DNA of 11,720 bases from the NCBI GenBank assembly GCA_964624465.1, contig CAZUZD010000197.1, positions 1 to 11,720 of the forward strand. Reading direction: 5' to 3'. Shown one piece after another: positions 6,638-11,720 of this stretch. Position numbers and translations under genes: made by a program. A model generated the notes under the pieces. The model was not told where the DNA came from. It did no database searches and saw only the letters and a program-made list of their open reading frames with translations. Origin of the DNA: CAZUZD01 sp964624465 (lineage in GTDB: Bacteria; Planctomycetota; Planctomycetia; Isosphaerales; Isosphaeraceae). Positions within the stretch are counted from its first letter, which is position 1. The number at the start of each line of letters is the position of its first letter.

Positions 6638-8029
6638 TCAGAACCCGCCGGTGCCGCCGATCCCGCCACCGCTGATGCTGCCGCCGAAGCCGCCGAAGCT
6701 GCCGGTCGGGGCCGCGAAGCCGAACGACGGGTTGGCCGCGCCGATCAGGCCGTTGAAGCCGCCGCCGAAGTTGGTGCCCAGGCCCGTCGGGGCCACGCCG
6801 AAGCCGGGGAAGTTCCCGACCCCAAAGCCGCCGTTGAAGCCGTTGTTGAACGTGCTGCCGGTGAAGTTCTGGCCGAACAGACCGGTCAGGTTGTTGCCGG
6901 TCGGCAGGCTGAACTGCTGGGTCGACGGCAGGCCGAAGAAGTTCGCCAGCGGGGTGGTGAAGCTGCTGAAGCTGTTGGTGAACGCGGTGCTGGCCGCCGT
7001 GCCGAAGTCGGCGCTGGTGGTCGGCAGATTCTGGAGCGAGCGGTAGATGCCCTGCTCGCCGTTCGGGGCGCCGAAGAACGCCCCCTGGATGCCGGGGATC
7101 GCCCCGATGTTCGCGTTCGGGAACACGGACAGGGCGCTGCCGACCTGGAACGCCGCCGTGTTCAGGGCGTTCTGGGTCAGGCCGTTGAACTGCTGGAGGC
7201 CGATCGGGTCGGCCACCGTGGCGCCGTTGGGGAACAGCAGCGGGTTGGCCACGCTGTTGAAGCCCTGCGACAGCGTGCCCATGGTGTTGCCGAGCTGGTT
7301 GATCAGCCGGGTGCCCAGGAATTGCTGGATCGGGATCGCCTGGCCGGTGGTGGCGTCGACCGAGTTGCGGGCCAGCGAGTTGCGGGCGAAGTACTGGTTC
7401 AGCCCGCTGGTCAGGCCGCCGTTGATCCGGTTGATCTGCCCGTTCAGGCCGTTGAAGAAGCTGTTGAAGTTGCCGGTGGTCCGGCCGCCGTTGACCTGGT
7501 TCTGCAGCAGGGTCGTCAGGCTGGTGCGGCTCGAGCCCAGCAGGCTGTTCTGGATGTTGCCGACGAGCTGGTCGGAGTTCGGCAGCAGGGCGGCCTGCGC
7601 CGAGAGCCGCAGCGCCAGGGCGTTGACGGCGCCGGCGGCATACTGATTGAAGGCCGCCAGCTGCTCGGGGCGGGGCCGGCCGCTGATGTAGAGCTGCGCC
7701 GCCTGGGCCCGCAGCACGTTCTGCAGGTTCTGCGTTGAGGCCCGCACCTGCTGCGTGAACGAGCGCCGGAACTGCTGCTCCTGGAGCCGCTGCTCGCGGG
7801 CGAACTGCAGCTGGTTGAACTGGCCGCCGGTGTTGGCGGCGCTGGCCGTGACGCCCAGGCTGGCGTAGGGGAACTGACTGACGGTCATCGGGCTGCCGTA
7901 GTAGCCGACGATGCCCGATCCCATCGAGACGCTGGTCAGTGGGCTGGCCGCCATCACCAGCCGCTCCTCCAGGGTGCTGGCCTGGACGTCGGGGCGGAAG
8001 GCGCGTCGGTTCGGCTTGCGGTCGCTCAT
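6638..8029 (-). CDS. Gly/Asn/Phe-rich FG-repeat protein with planctomycete-type N-terminus, function unknown
   Basis: The 463-residue product starts at the ATG 8027-8029 with GAGG (8040-8043) 10 bases upstream. The basic N-terminus (RKPNRRAFRP) followed by LEERLVMAASP (20-30) resembles the LEDR/LEPR-type start of many planctomycete secreted or surface proteins; this is a family resemblance, not a classical signal peptide. Residues 70-150 are Gln/Ala/Arg-rich and probably helical. Residues 180-320 are rich in Asn, Gln, Leu and Gly. The last 145 residues are low-complexity Gly, Phe, Asn, Ser and Thr, with ten FG dipeptides between 319 and 449 including a GLFG (383-386), and the end is almost all Gly. 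No cysteine and no enzymatic motif is visible. It lies downstream of the citrate synthase gene on the same strand, but 361 bases and several hairpins separate them, so a separate transcript is likely. Export and surface location are inference. Confidence 0.88.
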   Translation of the reverse strand: MSDRKPNRRAFRPDVQASTLEERLVMAASPLTSVSMGSGIVGYYGSPMTVSQFPYASLGVTASAANTGGQFNQLQFAREQRLQEQQFRRSFTQQVRASTQNLQNVLRAQAAQLYISGRPRPEQLAAFNQYAAGAVNALALRLSAQAALLPNSDQLVGNIQNSLLGSSRTSLTTLLQNQVNGGRTTGNFNSFFNGLNGQINRINGGLTSGLNQYFARNSLARNSVDATTGQAIPIQQFLGTRLINQLGNTMGTLSQGFNSVANPLLFPNGATVADPIGLQQFNGLTQNALNTAAFQVGSALSVFPNANIGAIPGIQGAFFGAPNGEQGIYRSLQNLPTTSADFGTAASTAFTNSFSSFTTPLANFFGLPSTQQFSLPTGNNLTGLFGQNFTGSTFNNGFNGGFGVGNFPGFGVAPTGLGTNFGGGFNGLIGAANPSFGFAAPTGSFGGFGGSISGGGIGGTGGF

Positions 8030-8390
8030 GGCTGCTCATCCTCGGGGCGTGGGCCGGTTCGGGATCACGGGGGTCACGGCCGCCCCGACTGGCCGGGGGG
8101 CCGGCGCGCACAGCGATCGCCCGGCGCCAGTCGCCGGTCACGATCGATTCACGGTGCCGCAGACACGGGGAGTTCCGGGGGATCAGGCCCCCCGACATGG
8201 GAACCTGAGCATGTGTCGTGCCGACGATCCGGCCCAGCCGGCAAAGTCCCGTCAATTGCGTGCGTGCAGGGGCGATCGCACCCCCGGGGCCTCCGGCGTG
8301 GGGAAGGGCGTGCCCGGAAATGGGCACGGCCCCGGCACGCTCAGAGGCGGGCCGGGGCCGTGGGATTCCGGGGGTCGAGGGCAGGGCGGG
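8030..8390. other. Spacer between the citrate synthase stop and the FG-repeat gene
   Basis: No gene is seen in these 361 bases. They hold the two overlapping hairpins at 8309-8362, a 6-pair hairpin at 8176-8194, and two copies of the palindrome GCGATCGC (8113-8120, 8272-8279). I looked for a leftward promoter for the gene at 8029. The best -35-like word is TTGACG in the minus strand near 8250, but no acceptable -10 follows it. Confidence 0.55.
8309..8362 (-). terminator. Two overlapping hairpins after citrate synthase, probable terminator region
   Basis: One stem pairs 8325-8336 with 8351-8362 (12 perfect pairs, CACGGCCCCGGC, 14-base loop). Another pairs 8309-8315 with 8322-8328 (7 pairs, CGTGCCC, 6-base loop). 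They share 8325-8328 and cannot both form fully. They begin 29 bases beyond the citrate synthase stop in the direction of transcription. No U-tract follows either stem, so factor-independent termination is uncertain. Confidence 0.5.
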
Positions 8391-9542
8391 TCAGCCGCGC
8401 TGGGCCAGCGGCTTGACGTCGCGGAGGACGGGCCCGACGTAGTTGGCGCGGGGCCGCATCAGCCGGTTGTGGTCGAGCTGCTCGATGCAGTGCGCCGACC
8501 AGCCGGCCACGCGGGCCAGGGCGAAGATCGGGGTGTAGATGTTGATGTCGAGGTCGAGGTAGTGGTAGAGCCGGGCGCTCGGCCAGTCGACGTTCGGCGG
8601 CAGCTGCTTCTGCTTGGTGACCTCGATCTCGATCGGCTCGGCGATCCGCTCCCAGCGGTCGTCGCCGATCTCCTTGGCGATCGCCTGGCAGTAGCCCTTG
8701 AGGATGCGGGCGCGGGGGTCGCCGGTCTTGTAGACGCGGTGCCCGAAGCCCATGATCCGCTCCTTGCGGGCCAGGGCGCTCATGATCCAGTCGTGCGCCT
8801 GCTCGGGCTCGCCAACCTGCTCGAGCACCTTCCAGGCCTCCTCGTTGGCGCCGCCGTGGAGCGGGCCCTTGAGGGTGCCGATGGCCGAGACGATCCCCGA
8901 GTGCAGGTCGGAGAGGGTCGAGACGGTCACCCGCGCGGCGAAGGTGGAGGCGTTGAGCTCGTGCTCGGTGTAGAGGACCAGCGAGAGGTCGAACGCCTTG
9001 CGCTGGGTCTCCGTCGGCACTGCGCCGGTGGTCATGTGCAGAAAGTTGGCGGCGTGGTCGAGGTCGTGCCGCGGGGGCACGATCGCCTTGCCGTGCGCCA
9101 GCCGCTCGCGGTAGGCGACCGCCGTGGCCATCTGGGCGATCAGCCGCTCGGCCTTGCGGACGTTCGCCGCGTGGTCGGTCGCCGGCGCCGCCAGGTCGGG
9201 ATCGTAATGCGCCAGCACGCTCACCGAGGTCCGCAGCACGTCCATCGGGTGGACATTGGGCGGGATCTGGCGGAAGAGCTCGACCAGGGCGTCGGGGATC
9301 GCCCGGCTGGCCTTCAGACGGGCGTCGAAGGCGCGGAGCTCGGCGGCCGTGGGCAGCTCTCCGTGCAGGAGCAGGTACGCCGTCTCCTCGTACGAGACGT
9401 GCTCGGCGAGGTCCTCGATGCTGTAGCCGCGATAGGCCAGGCCGCCGTCGCCTTGCTTACCGTCAAGGCTGCAGATGGCCGTCTCGCTCGCGATCACCCC
9501 TTCGAGGCCGGGATGGTAGACCTCCACCGGGCCGTTGCTCAT
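8391..9542 (-). CDS. gltA: Citrate synthase (citrate/2-methylcitrate synthase family)
   Basis: It condenses oxaloacetate with acetyl-CoA to citrate, the entry step of the TCA cycle, in the cytoplasm. The 383-residue protein has the catalytic triad in family context: H229 in GPLHGGANEE, H268 in MGFGHRVYKTGDPRA, and D319 in NVDWPSA. The oxaloacetate-binding histidine is H194 in TEHELNAST. These correspond to H274, H320, D375 and H238 of pig citrate synthase. The short length without an N-terminal domain fits the dimeric type shared with 2-methylcitrate synthases. The sequence alone does not exclude that activity, but no prp genes are nearby. I chose the ATG at 9540-9542 because GGAG (9554-9557) lies 11 bases upstream; the ATG three codons earlier is too close to that site. 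A candidate promoter lies at 9776-9804. Confidence 0.95.
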   Translation of the reverse strand: MSNGPVEVYHPGLEGVIASETAICSLDGKQGDGGLAYRGYSIEDLAEHVSYEETAYLLLHGELPTAAELRAFDARLKASRAIPDALVELFRQIPPNVHPMDVLRTSVSVLAHYDPDLAAPATDHAANVRKAERLIAQMATAVAYRERLAHGKAIVPPRHDLDHAANFLHMTTGAVPTETQRKAFDLSLVLYTEHELNASTFAARVTVSTLSDLHSGIVSAIGTLKGPLHGGANEEAWKVLEQVGEPEQAHDWIMSALARKERIMGFGHRVYKTGDPRARILKGYCQAIAKEIGDDRWERIAEPIEIEVTKQKQLPPNVDWPSARLYHYLDLDINIYTPIFALARVAGWSAHCIEQLDHNRLMRPRANYVGPVLRDVKPLAQRG

Positions 9543-9775
9543 GGCACGCATCGCTCCAGCAGGAAGAAAAGGGGCAAGGAGGCCGACGGGGCCCGTCAGT
9601 TCGGGGACCCGTCGCCCTGACCGTCTCGACGCGGGGCATCCAGGCGGACAATCGGAATCCGGCCCGTCCAGCCGCCTGTCCAGGTCGGTCGTCAGTCGTC
9701 GACTCCCCGCTCGACCACCCCGGGACCGGATCGCTCCGGGCGTCTCGTGAGCAGCGACAGGGCGTTTGAGACCCG

Positions 9776-9804
9776 ATTGTAGTCCAAAATCCAGGTGGCA
9801 TCCA
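9776..9804 (-). promoter_or_regulatory. Candidate promoter for citrate synthase
   Basis: On the minus strand TACAAT (9776-9781, 5/6 to the -10 consensus) lies 17 bases after TGGATG (9799-9804, a weak -35). Transcription would start near 9769, about 227 bases before the start codon. The nine bases TACAATCGG are the same as at the promoter at 4611. Confidence 0.45.
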
Positions 9805-9818
9805 CCCTGGGGTCCCGC

Positions 9819-9989
9819 CCGTCGCCTGGCTCGCACACCCCCGTCGCCCCCCCCCCCCCCCCCCCGGCCCCCCCCCCCACCCCCCCGGCCCCCCCCCCCC
9901 CGGCCACCCCCGAAAAAGGGGCCGGGGGCCCCGGCCCCCCCGGAGGNNNNNNNNNNCCGTCGCCTGGCTCGCACACCCCCGTCGCCCCC
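9819..9989 (+). repeat. 33-base perfect direct repeat flanking the scaffold gap
   Basis: Positions 9819-9851 and 9957-9989 are identical; both begin CCGTCGCCTGGCTCGCACAC. The second copy begins on the first base after the N block. This is what one sees when two contigs overlap but were joined with an arbitrary gap, so the repeat is probably not in the genome. Confidence 0.85.
9847..9956. other. C-saturated low-quality sequence and 10-N scaffold gap
   Basis: A run of 19 C (9847-9865) is followed by further long C runs broken only by GG, A or short words up to 9946, then ten N (9947-9956). The words that survive match, in order, those at 9990-10084, so this reads as an error-rich copy of the sequence on the other side of the gap. 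Confidence 0.85.
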
Positions 9990-10246
9990 ACCCCCACGAC
10001 CCGTCCACCGACCTCAACCGGACGGTCCCGCTGCCCCGGTCCTCCCCCGGAAAACGGGCCGGGGACCGCGGCCCGACCGGAAGGTCGAGCCGGGTCCCCG
10101 GTCGCGTAACGGCTCCGACAAACTCTCACCCCCGAGGTGAGTTGCCCACGCCTTCCGCCCAGTCTGCGTGAGCGGCTTGCCGGAACCGTGGTCCCTGAGC
10201 CTGTCCTGGCGGCCTGCTGCGTCAGGCCCACGTCCTGTTTTTAGAC

Positions 10247-10264
10247 TTTCAATCCGGATTGAAA
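10247..10264. promoter_or_regulatory. Perfect 18-base palindrome, possible operator
   Basis: TTTCAATCCGGATTGAAA is fully self-complementary and stands out in AT content from the GC-rich surroundings. The absence of a loop makes it a poor terminator and a good candidate for a dimeric regulator site. The nearest regulator gene, of the GbsR/MarR type, ends at 10511. The nearest downstream start in the leftward direction is citrate synthase. No promoter adjacent to it is convincing, so what it controls is unknown. Confidence 0.45.
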
Positions 10265-10482
10265 AGGGGCCCCGCCCGATTTTTCTCGGTTTCTGGGGTC
10301 ACGGGCCGGAGGCTGTCGATAAGCTCCTGGCCGGTCATTGGTTGCGATCCGCCGCTCCAGCTCGGGAGCCCGAGCGATCGGGTCCGGCGCGGAGGCTGGA
10401 CCCGGATCTGGGGCTCTGCGTGACGGGCGCAGGGTGTCCCGAGGCCCCGCGTGGACTGGGCGGGACAGAACACAGGACCGGG

Positions 10483-10512
10483 GAGCGAGCCGGGGCCGGG
10501 CCGGGTTCGCTC
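10483..10512 (-). terminator. Hairpin overlapping the stop codon of the GbsR-type gene
   Basis: GAGCGA (10483-10488) pairs with TCGCTC (10507-10512) around 18 very GC-rich bases, and the stem includes part of the stop codon at 10511-10513. A second stem, TGTCCCG/CGGGACA (10435-10441 and 10461-10467), lies just beyond. Neither is followed by a U-tract, so either could be chance in GC-rich DNA. Confidence 0.3.
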
Positions 10513-11098
10513 AGGCCGGATCGGGCGTGGCCGGCGCGGGGTCGGGTCGGTCGGCGATCAGGCTGAGGACCGCATCGAGCTCGGCGGACTCCAGCGCCAG
10601 GAGCTTGCTGGCCAGGCCGTCGATCTGCCCGAAGAACCGCCGCAGTGCCTGGACGCGGTCGGTCAGGGGCCGCAGCTCGGGATGCCGGGCAATCTGGCGG
10701 GCCGTCTGATCGAGCACCCGGATCGTCGGGTCGAGCTCCCGGCGCTTGCGTTCGCTGAAGATGTGGCGGAAGAGGGTCCAGACGTCCCCCTCGACGCGGT
10801 AGAACTCCCGGCGCTCGCCGCGGCGGTGGACCTTCTGGACCACGCCCCAGGCCATCAGCTCGCGGAGGTTCATGCTGACGTTGCCGCGCGAGATCCGCAG
10901 CCGCTCGCGGAGGTCGTCGGCCGTCCAGTCGCCGCCGGTGATGAACATCAGGGCGAACAGCTCGCCCATGGTGGCATTGATGCCCCAGGACCGGGCCATC
11001 ACGCCCCAATGCTCCACGAAGGCGCGGACCACCTCGTCGGTGACCGGCGTCGTGGGCGGGTCGGCCGCCGGGGTGGCGTCGTGGGGCAGATTCGACAT
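10511..11098 (-). CDS. GbsR/MarR-family winged helix transcriptional regulator
   Basis: A cytoplasmic DNA-binding protein of 195 residues. The winged helix domain spans about 23-105. Its recognition helix region SRGNVSMNLRELMAWGVV (70-87) and the wing VHRRGERREFY (90-100) are the hallmark of the GbsR branch, whose founder represses glycine betaine synthesis genes in Bacillus. Residues 105-180 are probably helical and would form the dimer interface; the end is Pro/Asp-rich. The start MSNLPHDATP at 11098 was chosen because the sequence upstream (to 11269) is Arg/Pro-rich and unlike the family. No ribosome binding site is obvious for either start. A candidate promoter lies at 11160-11188. No osmoprotectant synthesis or transport gene is in the window, so the target and ligand are unknown. 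It is divergent from the small gene at 11397. Confidence 0.9.
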   Translation of the reverse strand: MSNLPHDATPAADPPTTPVTDEVVRAFVEHWGVMARSWGINATMGELFALMFITGGDWTADDLRERLRISRGNVSMNLRELMAWGVVQKVHRRGERREFYRVEGDVWTLFRHIFSERKRRELDPTIRVLDQTARQIARHPELRPLTDRVQALRRFFGQIDGLASKLLALESAELDAVLSLIADRPDPAPATPDPA

Positions 11099-11159
11099 GG
11101 CGGCGACGATGCGAAGGGCTGGACGGGATTCCGCGCCCCTGGGGCAACGCGTGTCCTCG

Positions 11160-11188
11160 ATCCTAAGCATTCCCGAGGCAATGGACAA
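11160..11188 (-). promoter_or_regulatory. Candidate promoter of the GbsR-type gene
   Basis: On the minus strand TTGTCC (11183-11188) and TAGGAT (11160-11165) are separated by 17 bases, each matching 4 of 6 consensus positions. The start would be near 11153, about 55 bases before the ATG at 11098. No palindrome suggesting self-repression overlaps it. Confidence 0.4.
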
Positions 11189-11320
11189 GCGGGCCCGCTC
11201 CCGCGCCCTGGCCCCGGACGGGCCGCCCTGGGGGTGTTCGGGAAAATGTCGAGCAACCGGGCCGCGCACCGGCTAAACTGAGTTGATGTAGTCACACGCG
11301 ACTGCAGCCCTGCGGGGATT

Positions 11321-11339
11321 GACGGGCCCAACTCCCGTC
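11321..11339 (+). other. Small hairpin in the leader of the ribbon-helix-helix gene
   Basis: GACGGG (11321-11326) and CCCGTC (11334-11339) pair around a 7-base loop, about 57 bases before the ATG at 11397. The role is unknown and it may be chance. No clear rightward promoter was found in 11099-11396. Confidence 0.25.
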
Positions 11340-11396
11340 GCGCCCCCCAGCGAGCCGTCGCGTGCCGCCGGCCCTGACCGTTGTCGAGGTGCACCG

Positions 11397-11576
11397 ATGC
11401 CCGAAACCGTCGTCCACTTCCAGATCCGGATGCCACCTTCGCTGCACGAGCAGCTCGCCAGCTGGGCCAAGGAAGACAAGGCCTCGCTGAACGCGCTGAT
11501 CGTCGGCCTCCTGGAAAAGGCCGCCGAGGGCCACAGCGCCAAGAACCCGCCGAAAGAGAAGACCCTCACCAGCTGA
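11397..11576 (+). CDS. Small ribbon-helix-helix protein (Arc/HicB-antitoxin-like), orphan
   Basis: The 59-residue product begins at the ATG 11397-11399 with GAGG (11386-11389) 7 bases upstream. A longer frame from 11319 lacks such a site and adds only Pro/Ala-rich sequence. Residues 5-11 (VVHFQIR) fit the beta strand, 15-26 the first helix, and 30-43 (SLNALIVGLLEKA) the second helix of the ribbon-helix-helix fold. The pattern MPPSLHEQL followed by SLNALI is typical of Arc-like repressors and the C-terminal part of HicB antitoxins. These proteins dimerise and bind DNA through the paired strands. The tail (45-59) is Lys/Pro-rich. No toxin gene lies next to it: a tRNA follows, and upstream is the divergent GbsR-type gene. 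It is therefore better seen as a stand-alone DNA-binding protein; its targets are unknown. Confidence 0.85.
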   Translation: MPETVVHFQIRMPPSLHEQLASWAKEDKASLNALIVGLLEKAAEGHSAKNPPKEKTLTS

Positions 11577-11642
11577 GCGGCCCCGCGCCGCCCCGATCCC
11601 GACGGCCCTGCGGAATCCTCTCCGCCCGGGGGGAGATCTGCC

Positions 11643-11671
11643 TTGAGCCGTCGGTGGGGTTCTGCTAGACT
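11643..11671 (+). promoter_or_regulatory. Promoter of the tRNA gene
   Basis: TTGAGC (11643-11648) and TAGACT (11666-11671) are separated by 17 bases, and TGC directly before the second box forms an extended -10. Transcription would start near 11678, about 10 bases before the tRNA 5' end, a usual distance. Confidence 0.65.
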
Positions 11672-11687
11672 CTTCCCTGTTCCTGAT

Positions 11688-11720
11688 TCCCCGATAGCTC
11701 AATCGGTAGAGCGAGCGACT
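11688..11720 (+). tRNA. 5' part of a tRNA gene cut by the window edge, probably tRNA-Asn
   Basis: The sequence fits tRNA numbering exactly: acceptor arm TCCCCGA (11688-11694), T8 and A9, D-stem GCTC (11697-11700) pairing with GAGC (11709-11712), D-loop with G18-G19 (11705-11706), position 26, 5' anticodon stem AGCGA (11714-11718), then C32 and T33 at 11719-11720. The window ends one base before the anticodon, so identity cannot be read. The U at position 1 and the overall similarity to bacterial tRNA-Asn make Asn my best guess; Gln is an alternative. The 3' half is missing. Confidence 0.88.

Larger units (their letters stand above)
9543..10510. other. Long gene-free spacer containing a scaffold gap
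   Basis: In 968 bases I find no believable gene. The open frames here are Pro- or Gly-rich products of C-rich sequence, and several run through the N block. Contents: the candidate citrate synthase promoter (9776-9804), the artefact and gap (9819-9956), small hairpins at 10125-10141 (CTCACC/GGTGAG) and 10211-10228 (GGCCTG/CAGGCC), the 18-base palindrome (10247-10264), and hairpins near the end that may terminate the regulator gene. Confidence 0.6.

Noticed and set aside
8140..8180. ECF-sigma-like GGAACT on the minus strand upstream of the FG-repeat gene
   Set aside because: The would-be -10 (CGTGA) matches poorly and a six-base -35 word alone is weak evidence.
8113..8279. Two GCGATCGC palindromes as HIP1-like or regulatory elements
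   Set aside because: Two copies of a GC-rich octamer in this background are not convincing, and one cannot judge enrichment from a single window.
6060..8327. 755-codon minus-strand frame overlapping the FG-repeat gene
   Set aside because: It is Pro/Arg/Gln-rich with no initiation site, and it overlaps two better supported genes, one of them antisense.
7911..9620. 569-codon plus-strand open frame opposite citrate synthase
   Set aside because: It is antisense to a gene with all catalytic residues and shows no domain.
9819..9989. 33-base direct repeat as a CRISPR repeat, attachment site or transposon duplication
   Set aside because: There are only two copies, the second starts exactly at the N block, and the intervening sequence is a corrupted version of what follows. 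Contig overlap explains it.
9766..10231. Pro-rich and Gly-rich open frames across the N block
   Set aside because: They are made by the C-runs and contain unknown residues from the gap; they would vanish if the duplicated segment is removed.
10211..10242. Hairpin GGCCTG/CAGGCC followed by TTTTT as an intrinsic terminator on the plus strand
   Set aside because: The stem has 6 pairs, the T-run begins about 10 bases later, and no plus-strand gene ends nearby.
10265..10285. GGGGCCCC with flanking A-run and T-run as a bidirectional terminator
   Set aside because: The GC palindrome has no room for a loop, and the A and T runs are not equally spaced from it.

Overview
The window is very GC-rich bacterial chromosome and reads as a planctomycete, most likely of the Isosphaeraceae type. 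The grounds are family-level recognition only. One protein has a planctomycete-style N-terminus (LEERLVMA after an Arg-rich start). Another is a membrane-anchored coiled-coil protein ending in a DVDRDGRDD domain of a kind I associate with planctomycetes. Housekeeping genes are separated by long, GC-rich spacers instead of being packed in operons. No transposase, integrase, phage gene or CRISPR array is visible.

Layout. Minus strand, 1-4358: the start of a gene that runs off the left edge (possibly the rho terminator factor), then coaE (dephospho-CoA kinase), a 539-base spacer with a candidate coaE promoter, then polA (DNA polymerase I with all three catalytic domains). A 455-base divergent spacer carries two candidate rightward promoters for the gene at 4814-6373, a single-pass membrane protein with coiled coils and a possible calcium-binding loop. 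Convergent to it is a minus-strand gene (6638-8029) for a Gly/Asn/Phe-rich, FG-repeat protein; two strong hairpins lie between the two stop codons. Upstream of that, also on the minus strand, is a citrate synthase (8391-9542).

The 968 bases from 9543 to 10510 hold no gene. They contain a candidate citrate synthase promoter, a 10-N scaffold gap preceded by a C-saturated stretch that I read as an assembly artefact, and a perfect 18-base palindrome. On the right are a GbsR/MarR-type regulator (minus, 10511-11098), a divergent 59-residue ribbon-helix-helix protein (plus, 11397-11576), and the first 33 bases of a tRNA with a good promoter. The window stops just before the anticodon.

Functionally this is mostly core metabolism and replication (CoA synthesis, DNA repair and replication, TCA-cycle entry) with lineage-specific surface or envelope proteins between. 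I do not see a new multi-gene system. The items most worth a second look are the FG-repeat protein, the EF-hand-like loop in the coiled-coil protein, the palindrome near the GbsR-type gene, and the artefact at the scaffold gap, which affects anyone interpreting 9819-10084.
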